DNA from: Deltaproteobacteria bacterium
GTDB lineage: Bacteria; Desulfobacterota; Syntrophobacteria; BM002
NCBI GenBank assembly: GCA_017861095.1
Contig: JAGFXI010000003.1
Location: 1-25,901, forward strand
Direction: 5' to 3'
Length of the DNA: 25,901 nt
This document shows, in pieces, positions 1 to 5,571 of this stretch (the stretch's first letter is position 1; every line of letters starts with the position of its first letter). Below the pieces are notes generated by a model. That model searched no databases, was not told where the DNA came from, and saw nothing but the letters and a program-made list of their open reading frames with translations. A program made the position numbers and the translations under genes.

Positions 1-468
1 CTGGCGTTCCCACCTAATTGGACCTACGAACACTTGCTACAGCTTGCAACACATTATATAGAATTGGCATGGTCGCTCTTCGGCCAGGAGTACAAGCCTA
101 GCTCAGAAGAAGACGCAATAGGCGTGGTGTGTTTGTGGTTGCAGCCATTTAATCGTAGGGCTGTGACTTGGCAGGACCGTTCAGAGTATGACAAGCTGAG
201 GGTGAAGCTGCCCCTCAACTTTTCAAGTAAGACGATTCTCGAAAAGATTGAGAATTTGCTTCAACTTAATCGCAATAAAATAAAGATTATCGACAAGATG
301 GATGCAGCTAGCTGCCATGAAGTCGACCCCGAAAAGAAACCCATTTCATGGCACCAGCACCTCGACAACGTGGAGAACTATTTCTTGGTCGACAAACTCA
401 AGAAGGAAGAGCGCAAGAGCTGGAGGGAGATCGAGCGCATCCTCGAGGAGGGGGTGGTAAAAAACTGA
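1..468 (+). CDS. Hypothetical protein, C-terminal part (5' end outside window)
   Basis: The frame is open from base 1 to the TGA at 466-468 (155 codons), so the true start is probably upstream. An in-frame TTG at 34 is the first possible internal start, but it has no clear ribosome-binding site. The visible protein is soluble and mixed in charge, rich in Trp and His, with a Lys/Glu-rich helical tail (KLKKEERKSWREIERILEE). I see no signal peptide, membrane segment or recognised catalytic motif. It is less GC-rich than the chromosomal genes further right, which fits foreign origin. The terminator signals begin inside its last codons. I do not recognise the family. Confidence 0.6.
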   Translation: MAFPPNWTYEHLLQLATHYIELAWSLFGQEYKPSSEEDAIGVVCLWLQPFNRRAVTWQDRSEYDKLRVKLPLNFSSKTILEKIENLLQLNRNKIKIIDKMDAASCHEVDPEKKPISWHQHLDNVENYFLVDKLKKEERKSWREIERILEEGVVKN

Positions 469-483
469 CCCCTCTTTTTTACC
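448..483. terminator. Overlapping intrinsic terminator, possibly bidirectional
   Basis: Two alternative hairpins overlap. GAGGGG(G)T at 448-455 pairs with ACCCCTC at 468-474, with one bulged G, and is followed by T6 at 475-480. GGTAAAAAA at 456-464 also pairs perfectly with TTTTTTACC at 475-483. The first form would end the gene finishing at 468. The A tract opposite the T tract means the second form could stop transcription from either strand. Confidence 0.6.
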
Positions 484-513
484 AATAGGAAAATTTGTCA
501 AAGTTTCTAAACT

Positions 514-548
514 GAGCCCATCAAGCAGTTGGTGGGCTCAAGTTTTTT
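514..548 (+). terminator. Intrinsic terminator
   Basis: GAGCCCATCAA (514-524), loop GCAG (525-528) and TTGGTGGGCTC (529-539) form an 11-bp stem with one T-G wobble. AAGTTTTTT follows at 540-548. It lies 14 bp upstream of the ATG at 562, so it insulates the next gene from read-through or acts as an attenuator for it. Confidence 0.75.
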
Positions 549-561
549 AGGGGATACGAGC

Positions 562-796
562 ATGGAGAAAGAGTTAACCAAAATCGGGACGGCAGCACCT
601 AGTGTCACGTATAGGCTCAAAGCCAGGGTAGTTGAAACCGGACACAAAACCTACAAGGAATTTGCGGAGCGCGTACACCCATCCCACAATCTTATCCCAA
701 ATCCTCAACGGACACGTGTGGCGGACGCCGGCCATGCAGCGGAAGATGGCGCAAGAATTAGGGCTGAGCTTGCGGGAGTTCAAGGAGCTTCTCTAG
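562..796 (+). pseudogene. Frameshifted XRE/Cro-type helix-turn-helix regulator
   Basis: From ATG 562 frame 1 encodes a regulator-like N-terminus containing YRLKARVVETGHKTYKEFAE. Near 670-680 the reading moves to frame 2, which continues the same fold with HPTILSQILNGHVWRTPAMQ and KMAQELGLSLREFKELL, ending at TAG 794-796. Joined, this is the layout of a lambda-Cro/XRE helix-turn-helix: an LKAR first helix, an EFAERV...ILSQILNG recognition region and a closing amphipathic helix. Frame 2 has a stop at 629-631, so it cannot encode the whole protein. One net indel separates the halves, from either decay or a sequence error. A regulator of this type is typical of a phage or integrative element. Confidence 0.6.
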
Positions 797-804
797 CGCT
801 GAGC

Positions 805-1172
805 ATGTCAAGGCAGAAGAGCGCCGCGCCGCACGAGGAGCGGAAGCGTTGCGGCCACCTCCCCCGCCGCCGCCACTGGAGCCCGAGCCAGTACGGGAGC
901 CGCCGACAGGACCCTGTTGGCTGTGCCGGTAGAATGGGAGCGACGGCCAGCCGGGGTGCTCCCGGTCACCCGACCCAGACCATCGAGTCCTACCGAATCC
1001 GACGGACTGCTGTCCCCTCCGCCCGCCTCAATATGCGGCGAAGGACACCTGTCGGGACTGTCGCCATTGTGACGAAGAAGGCAGGTGTTCGCAGTTGGAC
1101 GACGGACCGAGACGGCGATTGAGGGCGACATGCGATCAGGAACCACCAGGATGGGAGCCGAAAGATGACTGA
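805..1172 (+). pseudogene. Broken Pro-rich, Cys-rich small protein
   Basis: ATG 805 is followed in frame 1 by unremarkable sequence. If one A is restored near 808-811, frame 3 reads MSKAEERRAARGAEALRPP and a polyproline stretch. That frame stops at 930-932. After a second stretch it reads again as DTCRDCRHCDEEGRCSQL and ATCDQEPPGWEPKDD, ending in TGA 1170-1172. The Cys pattern (CxxCxxC...C...C...PxW) resembles the next gene, so this may be a paralogue. The ending overlaps the next start at 1165, as in coupled genes. At least two or three indels are needed to restore it. The reconstruction is inference. The long frame-1 reading through 1122 looks compositional. Confidence 0.4.
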
Positions 1173-1392
1173 TCGGTTCTGTGGCAATTGTCGATGGTTC
1201 GCCTATGGCGGCCAGCCTGGATGCGACGCGGTTGAAGGGATCAGGCCGAATTCTAACCGAAGCGAACGTTGTGTGCATGACCCAGAACGGTGGGAATTGC
1301 GAGACCCGCCCGAAGGCGGGCGGAGTCATAACCAACTGGCCCCATATGAGCCGAGGGGCTACAAAATCCAACTAAGAAGGAGACGAACATGA
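1165..1392 (+). CDS. Small CxxC protein, putative zinc-binding
   Basis: This 75-residue protein starts at ATG 1165, with GGGAG just upstream. Cys6, Cys9, Cys20 and Cys36 (FCGNCRWF..., ...GC..., ...RCVHDPERW) could form a small zinc site, a style common in little phage and plasmid proteins of unknown role. The tail after WELRD is low complexity and basic. It also overlaps a CCCGCC-CGAA-GGCGGG hairpin (1305-1320) of the kind that follows stop codons elsewhere in this region, so the natural protein may once have ended near residue 46. Its TGA overlaps the next ATG (ATGA at 1389-1392), suggesting translational coupling. Function is unknown. Confidence 0.5.
   Translation: MTDRFCGNCRWFAYGGQPGCDAVEGIRPNSNRSERCVHDPERWELRDPPEGGRSHNQLAPYEPRGYKIQLRRRRT
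1300..1323 (+). repeat. CGAGACCC hairpin, copy 1
   Basis: The sequence CGAGACCCGCC-CGAA-GGCGGG forms a 6-bp GC stem (1305-1310 with 1315-1320) closed by a CGAA loop. It resembles the CGAGACCCCGC hairpins at 4287 and 4840. Here it lies inside an open frame rather than after a stop. Confidence 0.4.
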
Positions 1393-1592
1393 GCCGACTT
1401 AATGAACGGAAGACCCCCAGAATCCCGGTTGAAGAACACAAACCTCAGAGGCCCGTCAAGCCCCGTCCACCGGAGCAGCGGCGGACGCTCGACAAGGCGC
1501 AGGGCCGTTACGAGCGCGGCTTGGCGAAAAAACACGAGGCCGAGCGCGATCAGACACACAAGGACATCAAACGCCAGCAGGGCAAACGCTAG
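1389..1592 (+). CDS. Small basic hydrophilic protein
   Basis: This 67-residue, highly charged protein is rich in Arg, Lys, Glu and Pro, with motifs such as PVEEHKPQRPVKPRPPEQRR followed by a helical KAQGRYERGLAKKHEAERD stretch. There are no Cys residues and no membrane segment. AAGGAG lies 7 bases before ATG 1389 and the start overlaps the previous TGA, so translation is probably coupled. Composition suggests an intrinsically disordered nucleic-acid-binding or structural protein of a mobile element. I do not recognise a family. Confidence 0.6.
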   Translation: MSRLNERKTPRIPVEEHKPQRPVKPRPPEQRRTLDKAQGRYERGLAKKHEAERDQTHKDIKRQQGKR

Positions 1593-1610
1593 ACAAGGAG
1601 GTGACAAGCA

Positions 1611-1787
1611 GTGGCGGACGAGAGGAAGAATTTCGAGGACATGTCCGAGACCGAGGTCGCTTCTTTTTTGTATGAACAGTGGCTTGAGCGCGGCGAGGAA
1701 TTCGCTATGGAGCAAGCCGAGGACATCAAACGGTTCCTAGACGAGCAAAAACGGGCGAAGGAGCAGGCCGAAGCCGCGGAGGGGTAG
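1611..1787 (+). CDS. Small acidic helical protein (GTG start)
   Basis: This 58-residue protein starts at GTG 1611 behind a near-perfect Shine-Dalgarno AAGGAGGTGA (1595-1604, 6-base spacing) and ends at TAG 1785-1787. The sequence is acidic and helical: it opens MADERKNFEDMSETEVASFL, followed by an EQAEDIKRFLDEQKRAKEQA coil. It is the third gene of a small cluster (1165, 1389, 1611) with tight spacing. The strong ribosome-binding site is the main reason to accept such a short gene. It could be an anti-repressor, a small binding partner or a structural protein; nothing visible decides. Confidence 0.65.
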   Translation: MADERKNFEDMSETEVASFLYEQWLERGEEFAMEQAEDIKRFLDEQKRAKEQAEAAEG

Positions 1788-1843
1788 AGCGTCTATATCC
1801 GGATGTGGGCGGACTTCCGCAAAAAGCGAACAAAGTAGGGGGT

Positions 1844-1860
1844 AGCCCCGCGAGGGGCTT
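1844..1860 (+). terminator. GC hairpin after small-gene cluster
   Basis: AGCCCC (1844-1849), loop GCGA (1850-1853) and GGGGCT (1854-1859) form a 6-bp stem with a GNRA loop, followed by TTCTCC. The T tract is poor, so it is either a weak terminator or a transcript-stabilising hairpin. Confidence 0.45.
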
Positions 1861-1906
1861 CTCCCCTTGTGTACGTCGACATACACAACCTGTCTTGTGA
1901 TGACCT

Positions 1907-2155
1907 ATGGATTTTCAGGTCTTATTGAAAAGATACAAGCGCGACTTCGAGCGCGATGTTGCTGCCGAGATAACGAAGCGCCAGGGGTATCTTGGGCGTT
2001 TGGCATCCAGGAGACTAAAGGATCTCAAGGCTTGGCGGCGAAAGAAACAGGAGCAGAACAGGATCGAAGCAAAGAGGCTGGCGCGGGACGGGAAGTCCCG
2101 TGTCGAGGCGAAAGGCCGGTTGCGTGATGCCAAGAACCGGAGGTCGGCGGTGTGA
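1907..2155 (+). CDS. Small Lys/Arg-rich helical protein
   Basis: This 82-residue protein is almost entirely charged helix, for example LLKRYKRDFERDVAAEITKR and AWRRKKQEQNRIEAKRLARD. It has no Cys and no hydrophobic segment. ATG 1907 lacks a good Shine-Dalgarno site, which weakens the call. The end is well placed: its TGA (2153-2155) overlaps a downstream GTG (2152-2154) in a GTGA junction, typical of coupled genes in this region. The net positive charge suggests nucleic-acid binding. The family is not recognised. Confidence 0.45.
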   Translation: MDFQVLLKRYKRDFERDVAAEITKRQGYLGRLASRRLKDLKAWRRKKQEQNRIEAKRLARDGKSRVEAKGRLRDAKNRRSAV

Positions 2156-2352
2156 GCGACGAAAAGAAGAAGAGAGAGATCGAGCGTCGAGCGAAGAAGC
2201 AGGCGCGGCGGCGAGTCGCCTGGAACGGAAGCAGGGCCGGAAGGGGATACCGGAGTGATCGAGCATCGATGCCCGCACTGTGGGAGCTTGAATACGACGG
2301 CGTATTTCGGCCCGTATTTTTGTGGCAGATGCGGAGCATGGTTCCTCAGTGA
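2152..2352 (+). CDS. Small basic protein, probably frameshifted
   Basis: GTG 2152 overlaps the previous stop (GTGA). The first 21 or so residues (MSDEKKKREIERRAKKQARR) are convincing as a charged helix. The rest of this frame is less so, because it runs antiphase through a clear zinc-ribbon gene (2255-2383). After about 2215, frame 3 reads SRLERKQGRKGIPE and stops at TGA 2256-2258. That stop would overlap the zinc-ribbon GTG (2255) in another GTGA junction. I therefore suspect one indel near 2215 and a natural end at 2258. Confidence 0.3.
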   Translation: MSDEKKKREIERRAKKQARRRVAWNGSRAGRGYRSDRASMPALWELEYDGVFRPVFLWQMRSMVPQ

Positions 2353-2383
2353 AGAGCTTGACCATGCTGATCCGACCCTGTGA
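2255..2383 (+). CDS. Mini zinc-ribbon protein (42 aa)
   Basis: The GTG 2255 to TGA 2381-2383 frame encodes 42 residues with two CxxC knuckles: HRCPHCGSLN near the N-terminus and YFCGRCGAWF about a dozen residues later. This is a textbook zinc-ribbon or rubredoxin-like knuckle pair. The C-terminal tail is acidic (SEELDHADPTL). The TGA at 2256-2258 in another frame overlaps the GTG, the coupling pattern used by neighbours. Such mini zinc ribbons occur in phages and plasmids as regulators or accessory factors. The specific role here cannot be assigned. Confidence 0.55.
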   Translation: MIEHRCPHCGSLNTTAYFGPYFCGRCGAWFLSEELDHADPTL

Positions 2384-2434
2384 GGCGGTCACCGTTGCCG
2401 CAGGTAGCGGCCGAGGGAGAGGAAGGTGAATGGC

Positions 2435-2693
2435 ATGGACGTGACCGGACACCATATGGAATGATCGGGGCGTACTCCTCCGGGAAAAACCCCAGGATGG
2501 CGACGGCCCTCTCGAGGTGCTTCACCCGTTCATGGCCTTCAGGGAAGTGAAGGAACTCGTGGACGCCCACAGGAACGTGGAGTGTCGGTTTTACGGTGGG
2601 TGCCTGGACCTGGCTATAAAGCGGGATTGGCGGGCATTCTCATGGTCATGGTGCAAGTGGCGGGGTGATCGGCGAGATCCCCTGCACCTATGA
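2435..2693 (+). pseudogene. Frameshifted small Cys-rich protein
   Basis: ATG 2435 follows a good ribosome-binding site (GGAAGGTGA) and reads MDVTGHHME before TGA 2459-2464 cuts it short. The frame starting at 2457 continues as DRGVLLREKPQDGDGPLEVL, then VKELVDAHRNVECRFYGGCL and KRDWRAFSWSWCKW, ending at TGA 2691-2693. That C-terminal part has the CxFYxxCLxxAxKRxWxxFxCxxC spacing of a small Cys-rich protein. That frame has no usable start of its own because a stop lies at 2442-2444. One net base shift restores one protein of about 85 residues. This is the third gene in the first 2.7 kb broken in this way. Confidence 0.45.
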
Positions 2694-2716
2694 ATTGAAG
2701 GATGGCATGGTGATCA

Positions 2717-2959
2717 TCAGGGCACCGCGCCTCGGTCTGGTCTTAGCCGTTCAGTGCCCCTTTGGGCAAGACTCTTCCGATAATGATACCGGACCGTGAT
2801 CCGTGTCCACGGGCGATTGTATGGCGTGAGATGCTTGTGCCTATTGAGATAAGTCGCGATCTTTTTAAAGGTGAACGATTGTTGCTCGCGTAGCTCGATG
2901 ATGAGCTTGAAGGTTTTATCCGGAAGGCGCGGCCGGTTCCGTTTGCGTTTTCTCCACAT
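2717..2959 (-). CDS. Small basic protein with helix-turn-helix-like segment
   Basis: This 80-residue minus-strand protein starts at ATG 2959 behind GAGAGGAG (6-7 base spacing). The basic N-terminus (MWRKRKRNRPRLPD) is followed by FKLIIELREQQSFTFKKIAT and YLNRHKHLTPYNRPWTRITV. The second half resembles the helix-turn-helix plus 'R-W-T...TVR' pattern near the C-terminus of serine recombinases and resolvases, where it binds DNA. There is no recombinase catalytic domain, so it is either a small DNA-binding protein or a remnant. The strong Shine-Dalgarno site favours an expressed gene. Confidence 0.55.
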   Translation of the reverse strand: MWRKRKRNRPRLPDKTFKLIIELREQQSFTFKKIATYLNRHKHLTPYNRPWTRITVRYHYRKSLAQRGTERLRPDRGAVP

Positions 2960-3265
2960 TTTTGTTCTCCTCTCTCATTTTATTTTATCTCCTGCAGAGG
3001 GAGAAGAGGACGGGCCTCATGATGAAATTGACCATAACGGAGAGTGACGTGTCTGGTTCTGGTCCAAGGCTTGCGCGTAAAGAGGGAGAGCGCAACCTGG
3101 GCGCGACCGGGAGGCGCGGAGCGGTACGGGTGATAGTGAGGAGTAGAATGGGATCATACCACCTGGGGGTGAGATCGTTGCTGCTGGGGGCGAATAGGGG
3201 GTTGCCCGTGCGGTTGCACTGGGCGAAGTGTTCACGTGGTCAGGTTAGTAGATTCGATAAACCAA
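2960..3265. other. Intergenic stretch without convincing gene
   Basis: Open frames exist on both strands, but none combines a ribosome-binding site with protein-like composition. The plus-strand frame from 2962 runs through a terminator and an opposing gene. The stretch carries GTTCAC...GTTAG copy A near its right end (3230-3248). Confidence 0.4.
3230..3248 (+). repeat. GTTCAC...GTTAG motif, copy A
   Basis: GTTCACGT (3230-3237) is followed after 6 bases by GTTAG (3244-3248). It is the most divergent of four similar elements found only in the accessory region. Confidence 0.4.
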
Positions 3266-3294
3266 AAGGCGAGCCCGGAATCCCGTCTCGCCTT
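3266..3294 (-). terminator. Intrinsic terminator for the minus-strand gene at 3331
   Basis: AAGGCGAG (3266-3273) and CTCGCCTT (3287-3294) are perfectly complementary 8-mers. Read on the minus strand, the hairpin is followed by TTTTGGTTT. It lies 37 bp past the stop of the minus-strand gene, which supports that gene being real. Confidence 0.7.
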
Positions 3295-3330
3295 CTCACT
3301 GCCGCCCTTGTTATGTGGTTGCCTAACATG

Positions 3331-3471
3331 CTACGGCCCACCGAAGCCCTCAGGAAGAGTATACCAAAGGGTTTGGGACTCCTCTGTCTTCGCCCTATCT
3401 TCAGTGGCGAAGATGCAGAGTTCCTCACAGTAGGTCAGTTCCTTTCCGTCGCAACATGCTGTAGCGTTCAT
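3331..3471 (-). CDS. Small Cys-rich protein (46 aa)
   Basis: ATG 3471 lies 5 bases after AAAAGGAGG (3485-3477), the strongest Shine-Dalgarno site nearby. The product is 46 residues with four Cys in a CC...C...C arrangement (MNATACCDGKELTYCEELCI) and an acidic tail ending at TAG 3331. The frame stays open upstream to a TTG at 3546, which would add KSILSLILAVVMVILPSG, a good signal-peptide-like stretch. The longer form could be a secreted protein, but it has no ribosome-binding site. An intrinsic terminator sits just downstream. The Cys could bind a metal or form disulfides. Function is unknown. Confidence 0.5.
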   Translation of the reverse strand: MNATACCDGKELTYCEELCIFATEDRAKTEESQTLWYTLPEGFGGP

Positions 3472-3625
3472 GGCATCCTCCTTTTCCCACCCCGAAGGTA
3501 GGATAACCATCACGACAGCCAGAATCAAGGAGAGGATGCTCTTCAAACGGAAGTTAGAGTTGCGCTCCCCGGCAAGATGGAAGGGGCTACTTCCCCCCTC
3601 TCCCTCTTGCGCTGGGCGAGAACCC

Positions 3626-3655
3626 TTGACATGGGAGACGCGCCCGTAGTACCGT
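3626..3655 (+). promoter_or_regulatory. Candidate sigma-70 promoter
   Basis: A perfect TTGACA (3626-3631) is followed 18 bp later by TACCGT (3650-3655), which keeps only the TA...T positions of a -10 box. Transcription would start near 3662 and run into the branched terminator at 3723. The weak -10 limits confidence. Confidence 0.35.
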
Positions 3656-3722
3656 GACGTTGCGTAGACCTAAAGCGGGAGGCCACCGTGACCGGCCATT
3701 CGTATTTCAGGGAAAGAACCTG

Positions 3723-3798
3723 CCCGGAGTGTTCCAGACCCGCGAGGGCTGGACGGTCTCTTTAGGACCGACGCAACACTCCGGGTTTTTGTTTCTTT
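3723..3798 (+). terminator. Branched (three-way-junction) intrinsic terminator / candidate structured RNA
   Basis: A perfect 11-bp outer stem (CCCGGAGTGTT 3723-3733 with AACACTCCGGG 3775-3785) is followed by TTTTTGTTTCTTT. It encloses two further hairpins. CCAG-A-CCC-GCGA-GGG-CTGG (3734-3752) has a GNRA tetraloop and one bulged A. CGGTC...GACCG (3754-3758 with 3766-3770) is the second. The first inner helix abuts the outer stem with no linker; the other joints are 1 and 4 bases. This is more elaborate than a plain terminator. It could end a short RNA begun near 3662 or act as a leader attenuator for the lipoprotein gene at 3834. Confidence 0.7.
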
Positions 3799-3833
3799 AG
3801 GGGGGCGACCACATGACAGAGGAGGGAATTGCC

Positions 3834-4253
3834 ATGAGGAAGCTGGCAGCGAGGGAGGTGAGCATAACGGTATTGTTGCTCTTGGGTGCCATTCTCTGTT
3901 CATGCGGCCAGCGGAATGTCCGTCCAACGCCTGAACCGTTGAAAGACGCCGACTACGGCCCTTCACCGAGCAATTACGAAGAGGCGGTGAAGACCCTTTT
4001 TAAGCGGACTCTCTTCGACCCCTACAGTGCCGTATATGAGTTCTCATTGCCAACACAAGCCTGGTATAGGAAGGGCCAGACCATCCTTTACGGCTGGGCA
4101 GTCTGTGGCACGGTAAACGTCAAGAACCGCTACGGTGCGTATGTTGGAGCGAGTCCTTTTTATGCACTGATACGAAATGAGGAAGTTGTAGTCCTACTGA
4201 CGGAATACAGTGCGATTATAACTTGTACGGACACTGACATTCCGCTCCCTTAG
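3834..4253 (+). CDS. Putative lipoprotein with DPYSA...NRYGAY domain
   Basis: ATG 3834 follows GGAGGG with 7-base spacing; an upstream ATG at 3813 lacks a comparable site. The 139-residue product opens with a signal peptide (MRKLAAREVSITVLLLLGAI) and an LCSC lipobox near residue 23, so it should be lipid-anchored. After a Pro-rich linker comes a compact domain with FDPYSAVYEF, YGWAVCGTVNVKNRYGAYVG and ALIRNEEVVVLL. The DPxSAxY / NxKNxYGxYxG pattern recurs in small proteobacterial lipoproteins of unknown function; that resemblance is from memory. The gene is isolated between the branched terminator and small phage-like genes. Confidence 0.7.
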   Translation: MRKLAAREVSITVLLLLGAILCSCGQRNVRPTPEPLKDADYGPSPSNYEEAVKTLFKRTLFDPYSAVYEFSLPTQAWYRKGQTILYGWAVCGTVNVKNRYGAYVGASPFYALIRNEEVVVLLTEYSAIITCTDTDIPLP

Positions 4254-4281
4254 GCGAAAAGGCGTGACCCTGAGGGGCAAG

Positions 4282-4313
4282 TGAACCGAGACCCCGCTCC
4301 TCCGGGGGCGGGA
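4282..4313 (+). repeat. CGAGACCC hairpin, copy 2
   Basis: TGAACCGAGACCCCGCTC (4282-4299) is identical over 18 bases to 4835-4852. It continues into a GC hairpin pairing CCCGC with GCGGG (4293-4297 with 4308-4312). It lies between the lipoprotein stop and the next Shine-Dalgarno site, where it could protect a transcript end or act as a weak terminator. Confidence 0.6.
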
Positions 4314-4330
4314 GAGAGGAGGCGACATAC

Positions 4331-4537
4331 ATGGCGGGTTTATGCGGGCTCCTAGGATTTGCGGCAGGAGTGGCATTGTCCGTCTTTTTCATCTTTCCAG
4401 GGAACATACTCAGCATCAAGCTCGCCGCGCTTACTTTGGATGACATCCTGCGCACTCTGGCGGGAATATTCGTGTCCCTGGTGATGGCGGCTCTTGGGGT
4501 AGGCTGTGGAAAGATTATCGGAAGAGACTCGCACTAG
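4331..4537 (+). CDS. Small two-helix membrane protein
   Basis: This 68-residue protein starts at ATG 4331 behind AGGAGG (8-base spacing). It has two hydrophobic segments, around residues 4-22 (LCGLLGFAAGVALSVFFIF) and 40-58 (TLAGIFVSLVMAALGVGCGK), with a short polar connector. The C-terminus is basic and probably cytoplasmic. Two-helix hairpins of this size occur as holin-like or toxin-like proteins in mobile elements. However, this one lacks the charged tail pattern of typical holins, so the role is open. Confidence 0.65.
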   Translation: MAGLCGLLGFAAGVALSVFFIFPGNILSIKLAALTLDDILRTLAGIFVSLVMAALGVGCGKIIGRDSH

Positions 4538-4564
4538 CAAGGGGCGGGGGGTACGGGGGCGCTC

Positions 4565-4837
4565 ATGGCCAAAGACCATAAAACAGAGAGCTACATCCAG
4601 CAGGCGAAAGACTATATCGCCAGGTATGAGGCGATAAAGGCCAAGTACCCGAATGCTAGGCGGTGGGAAGATTTTAGCGGCAATGATCTGCGGGAACTGT
4701 CTGAACTCATGACCTGCGCGGAAGAATTTCTGATATCCGCCGTGAAACGCAAGAGGATTCCTAAGGAGTTAGCTAAGCATCTCGCTGAGCTTCTCAAATG
4801 GAACGATTCCTTAGGTTATGAGTTAGGTGGCGAATGA
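4565..4837 (+). CDS. Hypothetical soluble helical protein
   Basis: This 90-residue protein from ATG 4565 is predominantly alpha-helical, with KAKYPNARRWEDFSGNDLRE in the middle and an amphipathic tail (RIPKELAKHLAELLKWNDSL). It has one Cys and no membrane segment. The ribosome-binding site is only G-rich (GGGGG upstream), but the frame is clean and the stop (4835-4837) merges directly into the CGAGACCC hairpin, as expected for a gene end here. Family not recognised. Confidence 0.6.
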   Translation: MAKDHKTESYIQQAKDYIARYEAIKAKYPNARRWEDFSGNDLRELSELMTCAEEFLISAVKRKRIPKELAKHLAELLKWNDSLGYELGGE

Positions 4838-4862
4838 ACCGAGACCCCGCTCTCTGAGGGCG
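4835..4862 (+). repeat. CGAGACCC hairpin, copy 3
   Basis: The first 18 bases repeat 4282-4299 exactly and include the stop codon of the preceding gene. CCCCGC (4845-4850) pairs with GCGGGG (4859-4864) across a 9-base loop. No T tract follows. Confidence 0.6.
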
Positions 4863-4880
4863 GGGAACCTTTCCGCTTAT

Positions 4881-4911
4881 GTTCACGTCAACTTCCGTTA
4901 GGGGGAACAAC
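4881..4911 (+). repeat. GTTCAC...GTTAG motif, copy B
   Basis: GTTCACGTCAAC, a 4-base gap, then GTTAGGGGGAACAAC. The element has nested inverted arms: GTTC with GAAC outside and AAC with GTT inside. It lies 190 bp upstream of the gene at 5101, within an AT-richer stretch containing TTTACCAATTTGGCAAG. Confidence 0.5.
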
Positions 4912-5070
4912 GGGCAATTTACCAATTTGGCAAGTTTGGCTGTTTCATTCAAGCGCATTTGTAAGATGAAAATTTTGGTGTTTTCTCGGTGGTTTACAAG
5001 TTGGGACAAGTGTCACAGCAAGAGCGAGAGTTACCAAAATTACCACTGATAAAGGGGGAAAAAGGAAAGG

Positions 5071-5096
5071 GCAGGGATACGGCCAGGAAAGGAGCT
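5071..5096 (+). repeat. Duplicated leader segment, copy 1
   Basis: GCAGGGATACGGCCAGGAAA (5071-5090) carries the ribosome-binding region of the gene at 5101. A close copy, GTAGGGATAGGGCCAGGAA, occurs at 5746-5764. Confidence 0.45.
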
Positions 5097-5100
5097 GACT

Positions 5101-5472
5101 ATGTATGTGAGATGGAAAAGCCGGGTGAGTACGGTCTGGTTTAGCCGGGGACCAAGAACACTCTACGCTGTGCTAGCCGAAAATAAGAGGGTCAACGGGA
5201 AGCCTAGGGAAAGGTTTGTCAAATACCTCGGCTGTATCTACGAGCATTTCGCTAGGGGTAAAGACCCTATCCTCCCGAAGGCACAGTTTTGGTCTAAGGT
5301 ATCGAAGAGCCTTGACGCTCTTCCGCTGGACGCTCAGACACGGGCCACCATAGAGCAGAACCTCAGTTCGAAAATTTACAGACCGACGCCAGCGGAGGAA
5401 ACTGAGGCGCGGGAAGAGCATGCGCATGAAGCCTTGGGCGAGACCCTCAGGGCAATAATGGGGGAACTGTAG
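5101..5472 (+). CDS. Mobile-element-associated hypothetical protein
   Basis: This 123-residue protein starts at ATG 5101 behind AAAGGAG. The N-terminus looks beta-rich (YAVLAENKRVNGKPRERFVK then YLGCIYE), followed by an alpha-helical part (FWSKVSKSLDALPLDAQTRA) and a Glu-rich C-terminus. The 'LxExxRVxGKPRxRxVxYLG' pattern is familiar from small proteins next to transposons and phage genes, and from the N-terminal part of some transposases. No DDE or other catalytic domain is present. It is probably a DNA- or RNA-binding accessory protein of the element; the specific role is not known to me. Confidence 0.65.
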   Translation: MYVRWKSRVSTVWFSRGPRTLYAVLAENKRVNGKPRERFVKYLGCIYEHFARGKDPILPKAQFWSKVSKSLDALPLDAQTRATIEQNLSSKIYRPTPAEETEAREEHAHEALGETLRAIMGEL

Positions 5473-5502
5473 CGCCTACAAATGCGCCAAGGAAAGGAAG
5501 TT

Positions 5503-5530
5503 GTTCACGTAAACAGGAGTTAGGAGGAGC
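5503..5530 (+). repeat. GTTCAC...GTTAG motif, copy C
   Basis: GTTCACGTAAAC, then AGGA, then GTTAGGAGGAGC. Spacing is identical to copy B (GTTCACGT and GTTAG separated by 8 bases). It lies 31 bp past the stop at 5472. Confidence 0.5.
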
Positions 5531-5571
5531 GGGGGGAGCTGTGTTTTTTGACGTTCTATCCGGCGAAGGGC

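Noticed and set aside
529..1122. Long plus-strand open frame (197 codons) from 529
   Set aside because: Its first codons lie inside a terminator stem. The middle switches frame relative to a clear HTH protein, and the rest has GC-driven composition. Only the part from 562 to about 675 looks coding.
2962..3501. Plus-strand open frame of 179 codons
   Set aside because: It has no ribosome-binding site or protein-like pattern. It runs through the terminator at 3266-3294 and antisense to the Cys-rich gene at 3331-3471, which has a strong Shine-Dalgarno site.
4794..5009. Minus-strand open frame of 71 codons
   Set aside because: It covers a repeat hairpin and the end of a plus-strand gene, with no ribosome-binding site.
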